Shown piece by piece: positions 10,528 to 21,398 of a stretch of 64,000 nucleotides of DNA; within the stretch, counting starts at the first letter, position 1, and each line of letters opens with the position of its first letter. The notes beneath the pieces are model-generated. The model was not told the DNA's origin. It searched no databases and was given only the letters and a program-made list of their open reading frames with translations. Made by a program: the position numbers and the translations under genes. This DNA is from Haematococcus lacustris (taxonomy: Eukaryota > Chlorophyta > Chlorophyceae > Chlamydomonadales > Haematococcaceae): assembly GCA_030144725.1 (NCBI GenBank), contig JASKMD010000029.1, forward strand, positions 4,692,678 through 4,756,677. The letters are read 5' to 3'.

Positions 10528-11112
10528 TTAATCAGTGCAGGGCCGCTTACCATTCAATTCTATTATATCACCAATGTGTTTTGGATGGCCTCCCTGTATG
10601 TATATTGTAATGGGTTGCTGTCCTATGTATCTGGGTGCCGTCTTACCTGCTGCTGCTGCTGCCGCCCACAGTCTTTGCGCTTTTCCAGCCGGCCACTGGG
10701 TTGACAACGTCAGCGCTGGTTGTGTTGCAGATCCTGTCGCTGCTGTAGCTGCTGCTACTGCTGCTGCTGATGTGGTCGGTGCAGCTGGTGCTGCTGCTGC
10801 TTGTTGGTCTGCTGGTGTTGCTGCTGCCGGAGCTGCTGTTGCTGCTGCTGCTGCTGCTTGGGCTGCTTGTGTTGCTTGTGCTGTATGTACTGCTGTTTCT
10901 CCTGCTGCTTGTTCTGTTGCAGCTGCTGGCTTGTACGAGAACCTGATCCTTGGCACTGCTATCTGTGAGTGCGGTGGGGGAAGTGCCGGTGCTGCGGCTC
11001 GTGTTGTTGCTGGATTTGGTCGTGCTGGTGTTGCTGCTGCTGGTGGTGCTGGTGCTGCTGCTGCTGCTGCTGATATTGCTGCTGGTGCTGCTGCTGCTGC
11101 TGCTGGTGCTGC

Positions 11113-11145
<33 letters not shown>

Positions 11146-11520
11146 TGGTGGTACTGCTGCTGCTGGTGCTGCTGCTGGTACTGCTTGTTCTGCTGCTGTG
11201 ACTGCTGCCGCTGCTGCTGGTGGTGTCGGTGATGGTGGTGCGGCCGGTGCTGCTGCTGCTGCTGGTATTGCTGCAGCTGGTGCTGCTGCTGCTGCTGCTG
11301 CTGGTGCTGGTGCTGCTGGAACTGCTGCTGCTGTTGCTGCTGCTGGTACTGCTGCTGCTGCTGCTGGTGCTGGTGCTGGTGTTGGTGCTGCTGCTGCTGC
11401 TGGTGCTGCTGCTGCTGGTACTGCTGCTGCTGCTGCTGGTGCTGCTGCTGTGACTGCTGCCGCTGCTGGTGGTGGTGTCGGTGATGGTGGTGCGGCCGGT
11501 GCTGCTGCTGCTGCTGGTAT

Positions 11521-11555
<35 letters not shown>

Positions 11556-11705
11556 GTGCTGGTGCTGCTGCTGCTGCTGCTGGTACTGCTGCTGCTGGTG
11601 CTGCTGCTGGTACTGCTGCTGCTGCTGCTGGTGCTGCTGCTGTGACTGCTGCCGCTGCTGGTGGTGGTGTCGGTGATGGTGGTGCGGCCGGTGCTGCCGC
11701 TGCTG

Positions 11706-11747
<42 letters not shown>

Positions 11748-12636
11748 GTGCTGCTGGAACTGCTGCTGCTTTGCCGACATTGAAATCAGATATCAGTAGG
11801 GTGGAGACGGATTGTGGTAGATTGCCCACGTCTGTTAGGTACATCTCTGTGACGCTCAGCTTCACAAGGTTGCTGGGGCGGTCACGTAGGGAGACGGGGA
11901 GGGGGCCCAGGTAGGTGGCGTAGAAGGATGTCAGCTCCAAAGCTGGGTCCAACCACACAAAAGGATGAACCCTTTCCCTTCCAGTCAGGAGGGCAGTTTG
12001 GATGTCCAGATGCTTGATGCGCCCCACAACTAGGTGGTGGCGGAGGAGTTCTAGCAGCTCTGAGTGCAGCATTAAGAAAGGCTTGAACCCCAACACACGA
12101 CAGTTGGGGAAGTTGGACATTAGCCGCTCCGCCAACCAGGCCCCCACTGGCAGGTGCTCATAGGTGGGCTCCTCTGCCGTGTGCTCGTCCATGATGAGTC
12201 TGATCTCCACGCCCCGAACTGCTTCACAGTGGCCCAGGAACCCAAGCACCCCCTCCACTCTGGCCCTCGTCATGCATGGACCAAGTCGCTGCTCCAGGGT
12301 CAGCATCAGCATCAGACGCCGCCGACGTCCACGCAGTGCCGCCAAGAGGCGAGGTGATAGATGCGAGTAGATGGTTTCCGAGTCGATGCTGAGGACCAGG
12401 AAGTCGCAAGTCACCAGGTACGTCTCACGGAACTCTTCGGTGATTGGAGTGGACTCGCTACCCCGACCGGGCCGCAGAAAATCACCGCCGCTGGTAACAA
12501 CGACAGGCTCGGCCCAGTTATGCTCCATCACTGAGCGCTGCATTGTCAAACGTTGTGCTTGTACTGCACGCTGGGCGCACGGCTTGCACCATGATCGCTT
12601 GCACGCCAAATAAATATGCATGGCACGGTTCAGCAT
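10528..12636 (-). CDS. Repeat-type protein paralogue with C-terminus replaced by Ala-rich tract
   Basis: A single open frame of 702 codons. Residues 1 to about 300 match the layout of the neighbouring gene at 12929-14254: LRGR, GHC..(I/V)R.V.I, W(L/A)A..MM/LMSNFPN, (L)K(T/H)L(D/N)IQ, DHPSNL and (D/V)(I/T)EM. These leucine-rich, roughly 25-30-residue periods suggest a degenerate LRR or F-box/LRR-like protein. After about residue 300 (LLISDFNVGK) the homology stops. The frame runs through about 370 residues of Ala/Pro encoded by CAG/GCN repeats, ending in a short unique tail. The Gln-rich ORF in another minus frame and the Leu/Val ORFs on the plus strand are repeat shadows. The start could be an internal Met near residue 32 or 37. 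Whether the Ala tail is translated is unknown. Confidence 0.5.
10640..11775. repeat. 1.1-kb CTG/CAG trinucleotide expansion with higher-order repeats
   Basis: Interrupted CTG (plus) / CAG (minus) repeats. A block around GGTGGTGTCGGTGATGGTGG recurs three times (about 11220, 11470, 11665), giving higher-order units of roughly 200-250 bp. The tract sits inside the reading frame of the minus-strand gene. Confidence 0.93.
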
Positions 12637-12928
12637 AGCGCGTCCTTAGGCCCGTATGAGTCTCTTTCGCATTTCATGTGTGTTGACGGGGAAGTCAGGG
12701 CTCTGTTACATGTACGGCTGGCTGGCCGTGGCACGCTGATAGAGGTGACATGCACACACACACCACCACAACCCCGCCTCCACTATAAACACATGTATAT
12801 ATTGCACGACACGTACTGCAAGGCCTTGTCCCCACGTTCAAGTCAAGTTGTACTGTCATGCCCAACTGATGCACGTGCTGCTTGATAACATGTGCATGCC
12901 ACACTCACGACTATGCATTTTCAGTGTG
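12637..12928. other. Intergenic stretch between the two paralogues
   Basis: About 290 bases between the stop of the gene at 12929 and the start of the gene ending at 12636. Nothing recognised, apart from the likely promoter and 3' end of two same-strand genes. Confidence 0.4.
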
Positions 12929-14254
12929 TCACACGAAGGAGAAGTGCTCATTTGCCCCTGATGCAGCCAACATGGCATTCAATGCGACATTCACTGACCC
13001 ATCCAACCATCGGGGCTTGGAAATGGTGATGGGCAGGCACCTAGACCCAAACAGCTGGTGCGCCTGGATCAAAGCCTGTGCCATCTCTGGTGTGGCCGCC
13101 CCATCACACTCCAAGATGGCCACCCTTTCAACCCCGGGCATGCAGTGAAACAGGAGCTGCACCCACTCCACAGATGGCCTGACCTCGCCATTCATGAACT
13201 TGACAGAGGCACACCCTTGCACCAAAGGAGCCAGCTCTGGCAACAGGACCTCATCTATCTCGGTGGTGATCCCCCCACTATGGTACACATCCAGCTGCAC
13301 CTCAACCTCATCAATGCCCCCACTCAGGAAGCGAAGATCTGACACAACAGCCATCCATGTAGGGTAATGGATGCTGAGCTCCAGGACCAGCTTCTGCACC
13401 TCGGGCCTCACACGGCCCCCCATGTACAGGCTGGTCACATCGCTCCTGTGCTTCTCCTGATCCCACACCTCCGTCCCCACATGCAGCCTCCCTATCCTCA
13501 GCTCCGTCAGGGAGTGCAGAGGTAGCTTGGCTGCACCATGGAGATCCATCTCCGTGATGTCCAGCACCCGCAGGTTACTAGGGTGGTCATGGAGGGAACG
13601 CATCAGCGGCAGCCTGAACACCCTCAACTCCCTGAGCTGCAGTGCTGCTGCCAGCCACTCCCCCCCATTGTGGCGCACCCTGTCGCTGCGGCCCCGGTCC
13701 TGGATGTTCAGGGTCTTCAAGCCCCGCATCAGCGGGTCCTCCAGCATCCGCTTCAACCCCTTGGACAGCATGTCAAACCCCTCCACCACCAGGTGCTCCA
13801 CATTGGGGAAGTTGGGCATCATCTTGGCAGCCAGCCAGGTGTCCACATTCAGGTCGACGTATGGGTAGTCGCCGGCAACGATTCTCACCCGTCGGATGGC
13901 CGGACAATGGCCCAGCTGACCGATCGCCCCTTCCACCAGGTACCGGCTTTTCATGTCGATGTGCGTCCTCCGCTGCCACAACGTCAAGCTCATGGGCAGC
14001 CCCCGCCCCCGCAATGCCATCACGTTGTCGTGGGTCAGGAAGCCGCTGTAGGACATGTCGTCGATGTTTAAGCTGAGGCTGCTGATGGTGCGCAGACATG
14101 CTATGCGGCAGGCTTTGCTGGCTTGGTTGAGATTGGGCCCGTCGCCAGCTCTGATGGCCTCGCTGGTGATGAGCTCAAACACCGCTGATGGCAGTGCCAA
14201 CGCGTTGATTTGTTGGGGCGGGACGGCTCGCTGCTGGGCTGATGGGGGCTCCAT
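12929..14254 (-). CDS. Leucine-rich, F-box/LRR-like protein (full-length paralogue)
   Basis: One open frame with the best start at MEPPSAQQRAV (14254), giving 441 residues. Starting at the upstream ATG (14353) would run the coding sequence into the terminal inverted repeat of the adjacent transposon, so I reject it. The N-terminal part (PSAVFELITSEAI) could be an F-box-like helix bundle. The rest shows irregular leucine-rich periods (SLSLNIDDMS, VEHLVVEGF, LKTLNIQD, LRVLDITEMDL, LTELRIGRLHV). No catalytic motif is visible. It is the intact counterpart of the gene at 10528-12636, which keeps only the first two thirds of this layout. The family assignment is inference. A transposon has landed about 70 bp upstream of this start, so its promoter may be disturbed. 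Confidence 0.6.
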   Translation of the reverse strand: MEPPSAQQRAVPPQQINALALPSAVFELITSEAIRAGDGPNLNQASKACRIACLRTISSLSLNIDDMSYSGFLTHDNVMALRGRGLPMSLTLWQRRTHIDMKSRYLVEGAIGQLGHCPAIRRVRIVAGDYPYVDLNVDTWLAAKMMPNFPNVEHLVVEGFDMLSKGLKRMLEDPLMRGLKTLNIQDRGRSDRVRHNGGEWLAAALQLRELRVFRLPLMRSLHDHPSNLRVLDITEMDLHGAAKLPLHSLTELRIGRLHVGTEVWDQEKHRSDVTSLYMGGRVRPEVQKLVLELSIHYPTWMAVVSDLRFLSGGIDEVEVQLDVYHSGGITTEIDEVLLPELAPLVQGCASVKFMNGEVRPSVEWVQLLFHCMPGVERVAILECDGAATPEMAQALIQAHQLFGSRCLPITISKPRWLDGSVNVALNAMLAASGANEHFSFV

Positions 14255-14324
14255 CTTGTTGTGGTGTGTACCGCACCCGACCGTAGGATCGCTTGCGGGC
14301 GCTTGCACATGCAAGACTTTGGTA

Positions 14325-14351
14325 TACACAGTAAAGTGCCTAATTCCGGCC
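14325..14351. repeat. Left terminal inverted repeat of the 17.7-kb composite element
   Basis: Bases from TA onward read CACAGTAAAGTGCCTAATTC and then CGGCC. They match the inverse of 32018-32044 in 26 of 27 positions. The CAGT start with TA on the outside is typical of the pogo/Tc1 group, which duplicates TA on insertion. Confidence 0.85.
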
Positions 14352-14702
14352 ATTTCTTTGCCAAAACCGTCATAACTTCTCTACCACTGCTCCAAAGTGA
14401 ATGAACTTCATATCACTGAGTAGGGCTTGGAACCTGCTGCTCAGCAGTAGCAAGCTCACGTCTGGGCTCCACAGGCTTGAAACAACACGGCCAAAACTCT
14501 GACATACCCCCAAAATAGGGTGTTTCAAAACTAACTCTACCTAAATCTGGCCACTTGCAATACTCCCAACTTTGACTTAAACCCTACCCTGCATTTCAAG
14601 GCATGTATTCACCATGGGGTTGATCACCAAATGCAATAGGAATAGTTAAAGGAAGTTGTGTTGTGAGTCATAAGTTAAAGCATCACAGTGTGCCACCCCC
14701 CC

Positions 14703-15462
14703 TTACACGCGAGCCCCTCCGCCATACTTAGCTGCCCTGATGGAAACCTGCTCTTCCAGCTCCTGCCTGTTGTAGAACTGGTCTACTGCCCGGAAATACA
14801 ACGGAGGTTGCTCCTCCGCTGAGCGCCGAACAGCTGCATCCATCATATCGTTGGTCACAGTTAGGCGCTTCCATGGTGCTAGGGTCGCCATGCCCTTGCC
14901 ACCTTGGATGGAGGCTTTTGCTGCTGCCAGCAGCTGCTCCTTGTTTGGGGGGTAAAGGCCCGTCTTGGCAAACGCACGCTTCAATGGCTCCCTGCTGAAG
15001 CCCACTGAGAAGTGGAGAGCGGAGTCAATCATGCTGATGCGTTGGGGCAATGTGGGCCGGAAACCTCCACTCCCGGCAAGTTGAGCTGCTCCGCTGGTAA
15101 CAGGTAATGCTATGCTTAGGGTTGGCTGCAGCTGCCTGGAAGACATGCTTAGACCCAGTCTCAGCCAAAACCCTCTCGTTGCTTTGTGGCTGAAAACCTG
15201 TCTCGTCCGCGTTGAACACCCGGTCAGGCCGCTCCAAGTATGTCTGCCGGCTGTTGCACCGCTTCTGCAAGGCTGGCATGAGCTGTGTGTCATACCAATG
15301 TGTGAGAGCATGTTGGCTCTCAGCAGCAGCCCTTCGGGCCTTGGTCTGGGGGGAGGCTTTGCGCATTGACAAGCCATGCCTGCTCATGAAGGCGCTGATC
15401 CATTTGCTGCTGGGGCTTGCTTGAGGGAAGGGGTGTGGCAGGCCTTGCTCACACGGACCTTA
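14703..15462 (-). pseudogene. Pogo-type transposase, C-terminal half (DDE domain, internally deleted)
   Basis: Minus-strand translation gives ISAFMSRHGLSMRK (the end of the CENP-B-type helix region), then PDRVFNADETGFQP. The latter holds the first catalytic Asp of the DDE domain in its usual NADETGF setting, followed by VLAETGSKHV. The frame then breaks near 15100. It resumes in another frame with ALHFSVGFSREPLKRAF and AKTGLYPPNKEQ, the conserved segment after the catalytic core. The stretch that should carry the second Asp and third acidic residue is missing, so this copy cannot be catalytically active. Its N-terminal HTH half lies 16 kb away at about 31.3-31.6 kb on the same strand. Confidence 0.72.
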
Positions 15463-15530
15463 CAGGCCCGCTGAACTGCTCCAAGGAGGTCCAATCTGGT
15501 CACCCCCCTACCCTGCGCTTGGGCCCCCCA

Positions 15531-15580
15531 CTCACACAAATTAGCAGCGTCACCTGCGCAGTATCCATGGTCACCTGCTC
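15531..15580. repeat. Left member of a 50-bp inverted pair bounding the insert
   Basis: CTCACA, AATTAGCAGCG, TGCGCAGTATCCATGGT and TGCTC occur here in this order and again inverted at 31312-31360, with only small differences between. The pair marks the borders of the DNA that separates the two transposase halves. Confidence 0.75.
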
Positions 15581-15584
15581 AGTA

Positions 15585-17632
15585 GCTAGTGTCACCTGCG
15601 CAGTATCCATAAGGATACTGCTCTGTAGGCATGTGGATACTGCTACGTATGCATGTGGATACTGCTCTGTAGTTTATGGATACTGCTCTGTATGTATGTG
15701 AATACTGCTCTATAGTCATTGCATACTGCTCTGTAGTCATGTGGATACTGCTCTGTAGCCATTGCATACTGCGCAGTAGGCATGTGGATACCGCTCTGTA
15801 ATTATGTGGATACTGCTCTGTATTAATATAGATACTGCTCTGTAGCTATTGAATACTGCTCTGTAATCATGTGAATACTGCTCTGTAGTCATTAGATACT
15901 GCTCTGTAGTCATGTGGATACTGCTCTGTAGCCATGTGGATACTGTGCAGTAGTCATGTGGATACTGCTCTGTAGTCATTGTATACTGCTCTGTAGCCAT
16001 GTGAATACTGCTCTGTAGTCATATGTATACTGCTCTGTAGTCATGTGGATACTGCTCTGTAGTCATGTGGATACTGCTCTGTAGGCATATGGATACTGCT
16101 CTGTAGGCATGTGGATACTGCTATGTATGCATGTGGATACCGCTCTGTAGGCATATGGATACTGCTCTGTAGTCATGTGGATACTGCGCAGTAGTCATGT
16201 GGATACTGCTCTGTAGGCATATGGATACTGCTCTGTAGTTATGTGGATACTGCTTTGTATGCATGTGGATACTGCTATGTATGCATGTGGATACTACTCT
16301 GTAGGCATATGTATACTGCTCTGTAGTCATGTGGATACTGCGCAGTAGGCATGTGGATACTGCTCTGTAGGCATATGGATACTGCTCTGTAGTCATGTGG
16401 ATACTGCGCAGTAGGCATGTGGATACTGCTCTGTAGGCATATGGATACTGCTCTGTAGTCATGTGGATACTGCTCTGTAGTCATGTGGATACTGCTCTGT
16501 AGGCATATGGATACTGCTCTGTAGTTATGTGGATACTGCTTTGTATGCATGTGGATACTGCTGTGTATGCATGTGGATACTACTCTGTAGGCATATGGAT
16601 ACTGCTCTGTAGTTATGTGGATACTGCTCTGTAGGCATATGGATACTGCTCTGTAGTCATGTGGATACTGCGCAGTAGGGATGTGGATACTGCTCTGTAG
16701 GCATATGGATACTGCTCTGTAGTCATGTGGATACTGCTCTGTATGCATGTGGATACTACTCTGTAGGCATATGTATACTGCTCTGTAGTCATGTGGATAC
16801 TGCGCAGTAGGCATGTGGATACTGCTCTGTAGGCATATGGATACTGCTCTGTAGTCATGTGGATACTGCGCAGTAGGCATGTGGATACTGCTCTGTAGGC
16901 ATATGGATACTGCTCTGTAGTCATGTGGATACTGCTCTGTAGTCATGTGGATACTGCTCTGTAGGCATATGGATACTGCTCTGTAGTTATGTGGATACTG
17001 CTTTGTATGCATGTGGATACTGCTGTGTATGCATGTGGATACTACTCTGTAGGCATATGGATACTGCTCTGTAGTTATGTGGATACTGCTCTGTAGGCAT
17101 ATGGATACTGCTCTGTAGTCATGTGGATACTGCGCAGTAGGCATGTGGATACTGCTCTGTAGGCATATGGATACTGCTCTGTAGTCATGTGGATACTGCT
17201 CTGTAGTCATGTGGATACTGCTCTGTAGGCATATGGATACTGCTCTGTAGTTATGTGGATACTGCTTTGTATGCATGTGGATACTGCTGTGTATGCATGT
17301 GGATACTACTCTGTAGGCATATGGATACTGCTCTGTAGTTATGTGGATACTGCTCTGTAGGCATATGGATACTGCTCTGTAGTCATGTGGATACTGCGCA
17401 GTAGGCATGTGGATACTGCTCTGTAGGCATATGGATACTGCTCTGTAGTCATGTGGATACTGCTCTGTAGTCATGTGGATACTGCTCTGTAGTCATGTGG
17501 ATACTGCTCTGTAGTCATGTGGATACTGCTCTGTAGGCATATGGATACTGCTCTGTAGGCATATGGATACTGCTCTGTAGCCATGTGAATACTGCTCTGT
17601 AGTCATGTGGATACTGCTCTGTAGCCATCTCT
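15585..17632. repeat. 22-bp minisatellite, core GGATACTGCTCTGTAG
   Basis: About 93 units of 22 bp. The core varies among ATACTGCTCTGTAG, ATACTGCGCAGTAG and ATACTGCTTTGTAT, and the eight-base linker varies among TCATGTGG, GCATATGG and TTATGTGG. The CGCA form contains the perfect palindrome ACTGCGCAGT. Higher-order copies are marked by CTGCTTTGTATGCATG at about 16251, 16540, 17001 and 17264; the spacings are multiples of 22. The same core is present in reverse orientation at 21.9-22.6, 24.6 and 31.0-31.3 kb. Confidence 0.95.
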
Positions 17633-20600
17633 GTGGCCACGTGGCTACAACGCAGGTACCATGTGGCACCTGCTCTCTTACAATTACAACGTTTGTACTA
17701 CTGTTTATCTTAAGCTGACAACATCATGCTTTACAAAATATAGCTGACAACTTAGTACTTTCAGTTTCGTGCTTTTCAAACCATCTTGGACTTTGGCTTG
17801 ACTTGTGCTGCGGCAATGCTCAATTCATGTGTGGTGATAATGCCACTGCCATTATCCATTGGCATGTGGCAGCTAGGTGTGCTGAGGGTGACTCCTGCGT
17901 TTCCTTCCAAGGCAGAGGGGTGGGGGTGGGGTGGGGTAGGTGGGGAGGCAAGGCGAGGGGAGGAGGGGGTATTGGGGGGAGTAGGGGGGATCGGGGGGAG
18001 TAGGGGGGATCGGGGGGATTGGGGGGTGGTGGTGGCAGGATGGCGGGCGGGGCATGGCGCGAGGAAGGATGTGGAGAAAGGAGGGGAGGGTGATAGACTG
18101 GATGGTGGTAGTAGATGGTGGTAGCGACCGGTGGGTATGGGAAGGTAGAAGGGGGGTGGGGGGGAGGGAGAAGGGAGGTAGGTGTGACTGTAAAACCTGC
18201 AGCAAACACACGGTATGCCAACGGTGAGGGGAGGCGATAAGGCGATAAGGCTGGGTGATTAGGGCCACTCACCGCTCACTCCATGCTGCTCCATGATGAC
18301 TTCTTAATGGCTCTTACCATGCTCTTACTAACCTCCAAACGCCACTGCATGTGATGATGATGCCCACTGCCATTGTCCATTGGCTCATGCGCTTGCTATA
18401 AACATATTAGTGTGCATGTAATGGTTAGTGTGGAGGAGGGAAGGGGGGTGGAGGTGGTGGTGGGTGGTGGTGGCGGGAGGGTGGGCGGGGCATGGCGCGA
18501 GGAGAGGTGTGGAGAGGGGAGGGGAGGGTGATAGACTGGATGGTGGTAGTAGATGGTGGTGGTGGGTATAGGAAAGAAAAAGGAGGATGGTGATGGTGGG
18601 TGGGGGGAAGGAGCACTAAGTGCGACCGTCAGACCTGCAGCAAACACATGGCAAACTAGAGGTGAGGCTAGGTGATCAGTGATCACTATTCAGCAAGGGG
18701 GTCAGCACTCACCGCTCACTCCATGTTGCTCCTTGCTGCTCCTGTTTCTAGGGCCCTAGCACTAGCTAATCCCTAGCTACCGCTCATGGCTGTTGCTGGG
18801 AGACAGGCAGAGAGGCGGGGTTATTGATAAGGAGGAGTTGGGAAGGAAAGGTGGAACCATTAGACCTGCGGCAAGCAAGGGGCGTGGTGACATTTTAGTC
18901 GGGACTATTAGCTGCAACACACTAGCAGGGAGCTCGCTACTCACCGGCTAGGAACAGGCAAGGTACTCACCGTGATGGGGCAGCAGGCAGGCAGTATATA
19001 GACCCGACCTAACTTGATGCGCAGCTGGGAGGGGAGGGGCTGGGGAGGGGAAGGGCTGGGAGGGGAGGGGCTGGGCAATATCTGCGGCAAGGGTGGGACA
19101 ATGAAGGAGAGTCGATGAAGGGGTGTCAATGAAGGAGGGCTAAATAATGAGACAATGGAGCAGATAATGGAGTGGGACAACGCCAATGATCAGCAAGAGG
19201 CAGCTGCGTGGCGTTGTGTGCACGCGGCTTGCACGCACGCGATTACACCTCGCAAGATTGCCAGGCCGCGTTGGCGGAGTATTGTTGTGGCTAGGTTGCT
19301 TGGCTACGTGGCTAGGTTGCGAGGCAGCTACGGGGCTGCCGGCTAGGAGCTTTAGGCCAGACTGCAGGGCTGCATTGTTGCGAAGCAGGCTGGCGGAGTT
19401 TTGCTGAGTGGCGAGTTGGTGTGTGGCTGGGTAGCGAGGCAGCTACGGGGTTACCTGGCTCGGAGCTTCAGGCTAGATTGCGGCTGCGTTGTTGGCCGGC
19501 TGAGAGGCTAGCTGCGAGGCTGGCTGCGAGGCTGGCTGGGACGCTGGTACCTAGCACACCTTTCTTTGCGCGCTTCAAAAACGGCATCATGGAGTTATGA
19601 ATAACTTTCCTGAGAATCGCGGCCTGCAACCATTTAGAATCGCGGCATGCCTGCAACACAGCTAGCTCGCCGCAGTCTTGCCTGGGGCCACGGCCCATAG
19701 ACCACACAGCCTCGACTAGCCATCGAGCGCCTCGCGGCAAGGCATCCCCGCAGCTGCCCAGCCTTGCATCCCCGCAGCTGCCCAACCTTGCAGGCACAAC
19801 GCAAAGCATCCTGATCTTGACTTGCAACCAATGTCTCAGCCAACCTCGCAGCCACACATATAGCTTCATAGCCAGCGCAGCCCCGCAGCGCTACGCAGCC
19901 ACCCTCGCCGCCAGCGTCACCAATGCAGCCATGCAACTTACTCTGCTTGTGCAGGTGCGGCAGTGCAATGATGACGACCACCACCTCGTTACCTTCCCCT
20001 GCAGGTGGGTTGTGTTGCCTTGTACTAACAAGGTGGTTGCATAGGCATAGAGCAGTAACATGTAAGGACACAGCAAGGAGCAAGGAGGGGGAGGAAGAGC
20101 AAGGGTCAAATGGTGAGTGGATAGCCCCCTGCCAATAAGTGCCCTGAGTACAACTCTATCGATAGCATGGCTCTTTCTGCAGGTGATCACACCAGGTCTG
20201 GTGGTCTACTTCTTCCCTCCCCTCTCAGGAGCAGCGGCTAGGAGGAGCAGCCAGGAGCGGCAGCCAGTGAACAAAGTCAAGAGTTGCCTCCCCTCCCCTA
20301 TTGCCTCCCCACCCCTCCCCTCCCTTGTTGCCCCCCCTCCCCCTCCCCCTCCCCTCCCCTCCTGCCTCTCCGTGAGCAGCGAGGAGGCAGCTAGCCCAAG
20401 GTGTGAGCAGGTAGGAGACCAGCTTCGGAGGTTAGTACGAGCACGGTAAGAGCAAGGCAAGAGCCACCAATAAGTGATCATGGAGCAGCATGGAGTGAGC
20501 GGTGAGTGCTGACCCCCTTGCTGATTAGTGGCCCTGATTACCTAGTCTCACCTCTGCTTTGCCATGTGTTTGCTGCAGGTCTGACGGTCGCACTTAGTGC

Positions 20601-21398
20601 TCCTTCCTCCCACCCACCATCACCATCCTCCTTTTCCTTTCCTATACCCCCTACCTCCCTCCCTCTCACCCTCCTCTCCATCCCGGACCACCACCTCCAC
20701 TACCGCCATGACTCCTTGACCGTCCCTTGTGCGCTGCTGATGTGCACAGCTACTGGCATGGTGCCAGGAGCTAGCAGCCAGGCGCGGTTAGGAGGCGCAG
20801 CCAGGAGGCGCAGCCAGGAGGCGCAGCCAGGAGGCGCAGCCAGGAGGCGCAGCCAGGAGGCGCAGCCAGGAGGCGCAGCCAGGAGGCGCAGCCAGGAGGC
20901 GCAACAAAGGCGAGCAGCCAGGAGCAGCCAAAGGGAACACCCCACCCCACCCCACCCCACCCCACCCCACCAGGACCCCACCCCACCCCATGCCCCTCGC
21001 CACTCACCACCCCTACCATGCCTTGCAATCTGGAGCAAGCCCCACCACCCTTCCCCCCACCACCACAACCACCACCTCCCAAGCCAATACTAGCAGCCAG
21101 AGCAGCAGCCAGGAGAGGCAGCTAGGAGGCATGTGGTGCAAGGCATAAGTTGTCAGGAGCTAGCTGCCATATGGCAGGTGGTGCAGAGCCAATACAAGGA
21201 GCCAGCAAGGCGCATTGCGCAGCACGGAGCACCAAGGCGTAAGCGGTGAGTGGTTTGCCCTTGCCTTACAATGTCCACTGTTATCCAGCCTAACCAATAG
21301 CCTGCTCTGTACCCCCTTTCGCTCCAACCAGGCACATGTGTAAGCGTAGCTGTGAGCCTCATGATGATGTTGGTGGTAATCCTCTGTGTTGGTTGCAG
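17633..21398. other. Purine/pyrimidine-rich spacer with dispersed repeat modules, no firm gene
   Basis: 17.81-18.32 and 18.34-18.74 kb are diverged direct copies of one another (GGCGGGGCATGGCGCGAGGA, GATAGACTGGATGGTGGTAG). Part of the module recurs inverted at 20.49-20.70 kb, including TTTGCTGCAGGTCTGACGGT. 20.79-20.91 kb is a 13-bp repeat (AGGAGGCGCAGCC, nine copies), followed by (CCCCAC)n. 19.2-20.1 kb is GC-rich with no protein I recognise. Confidence 0.55.

Noticed and set aside
10950..11780. Gln-rich (minus) and Leu/Val-rich (plus) ORFs
   Set aside because: Alternative frames of the CTG/CAG expansion; only one minus frame links to a conserved N-terminus.
16121..17474. 399-codon minus-strand ORF (TEQYP repeats)
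   Set aside because: 22-bp satellite without stops; no start context or other coding evidence.
17786..18686. Pro/Ser/His-rich ORFs on the minus strand and Gly-rich ORFs on the plus strand
   Set aside because: Strand-biased G/C-rich low complexity; the two regions are copies of a non-coding module.
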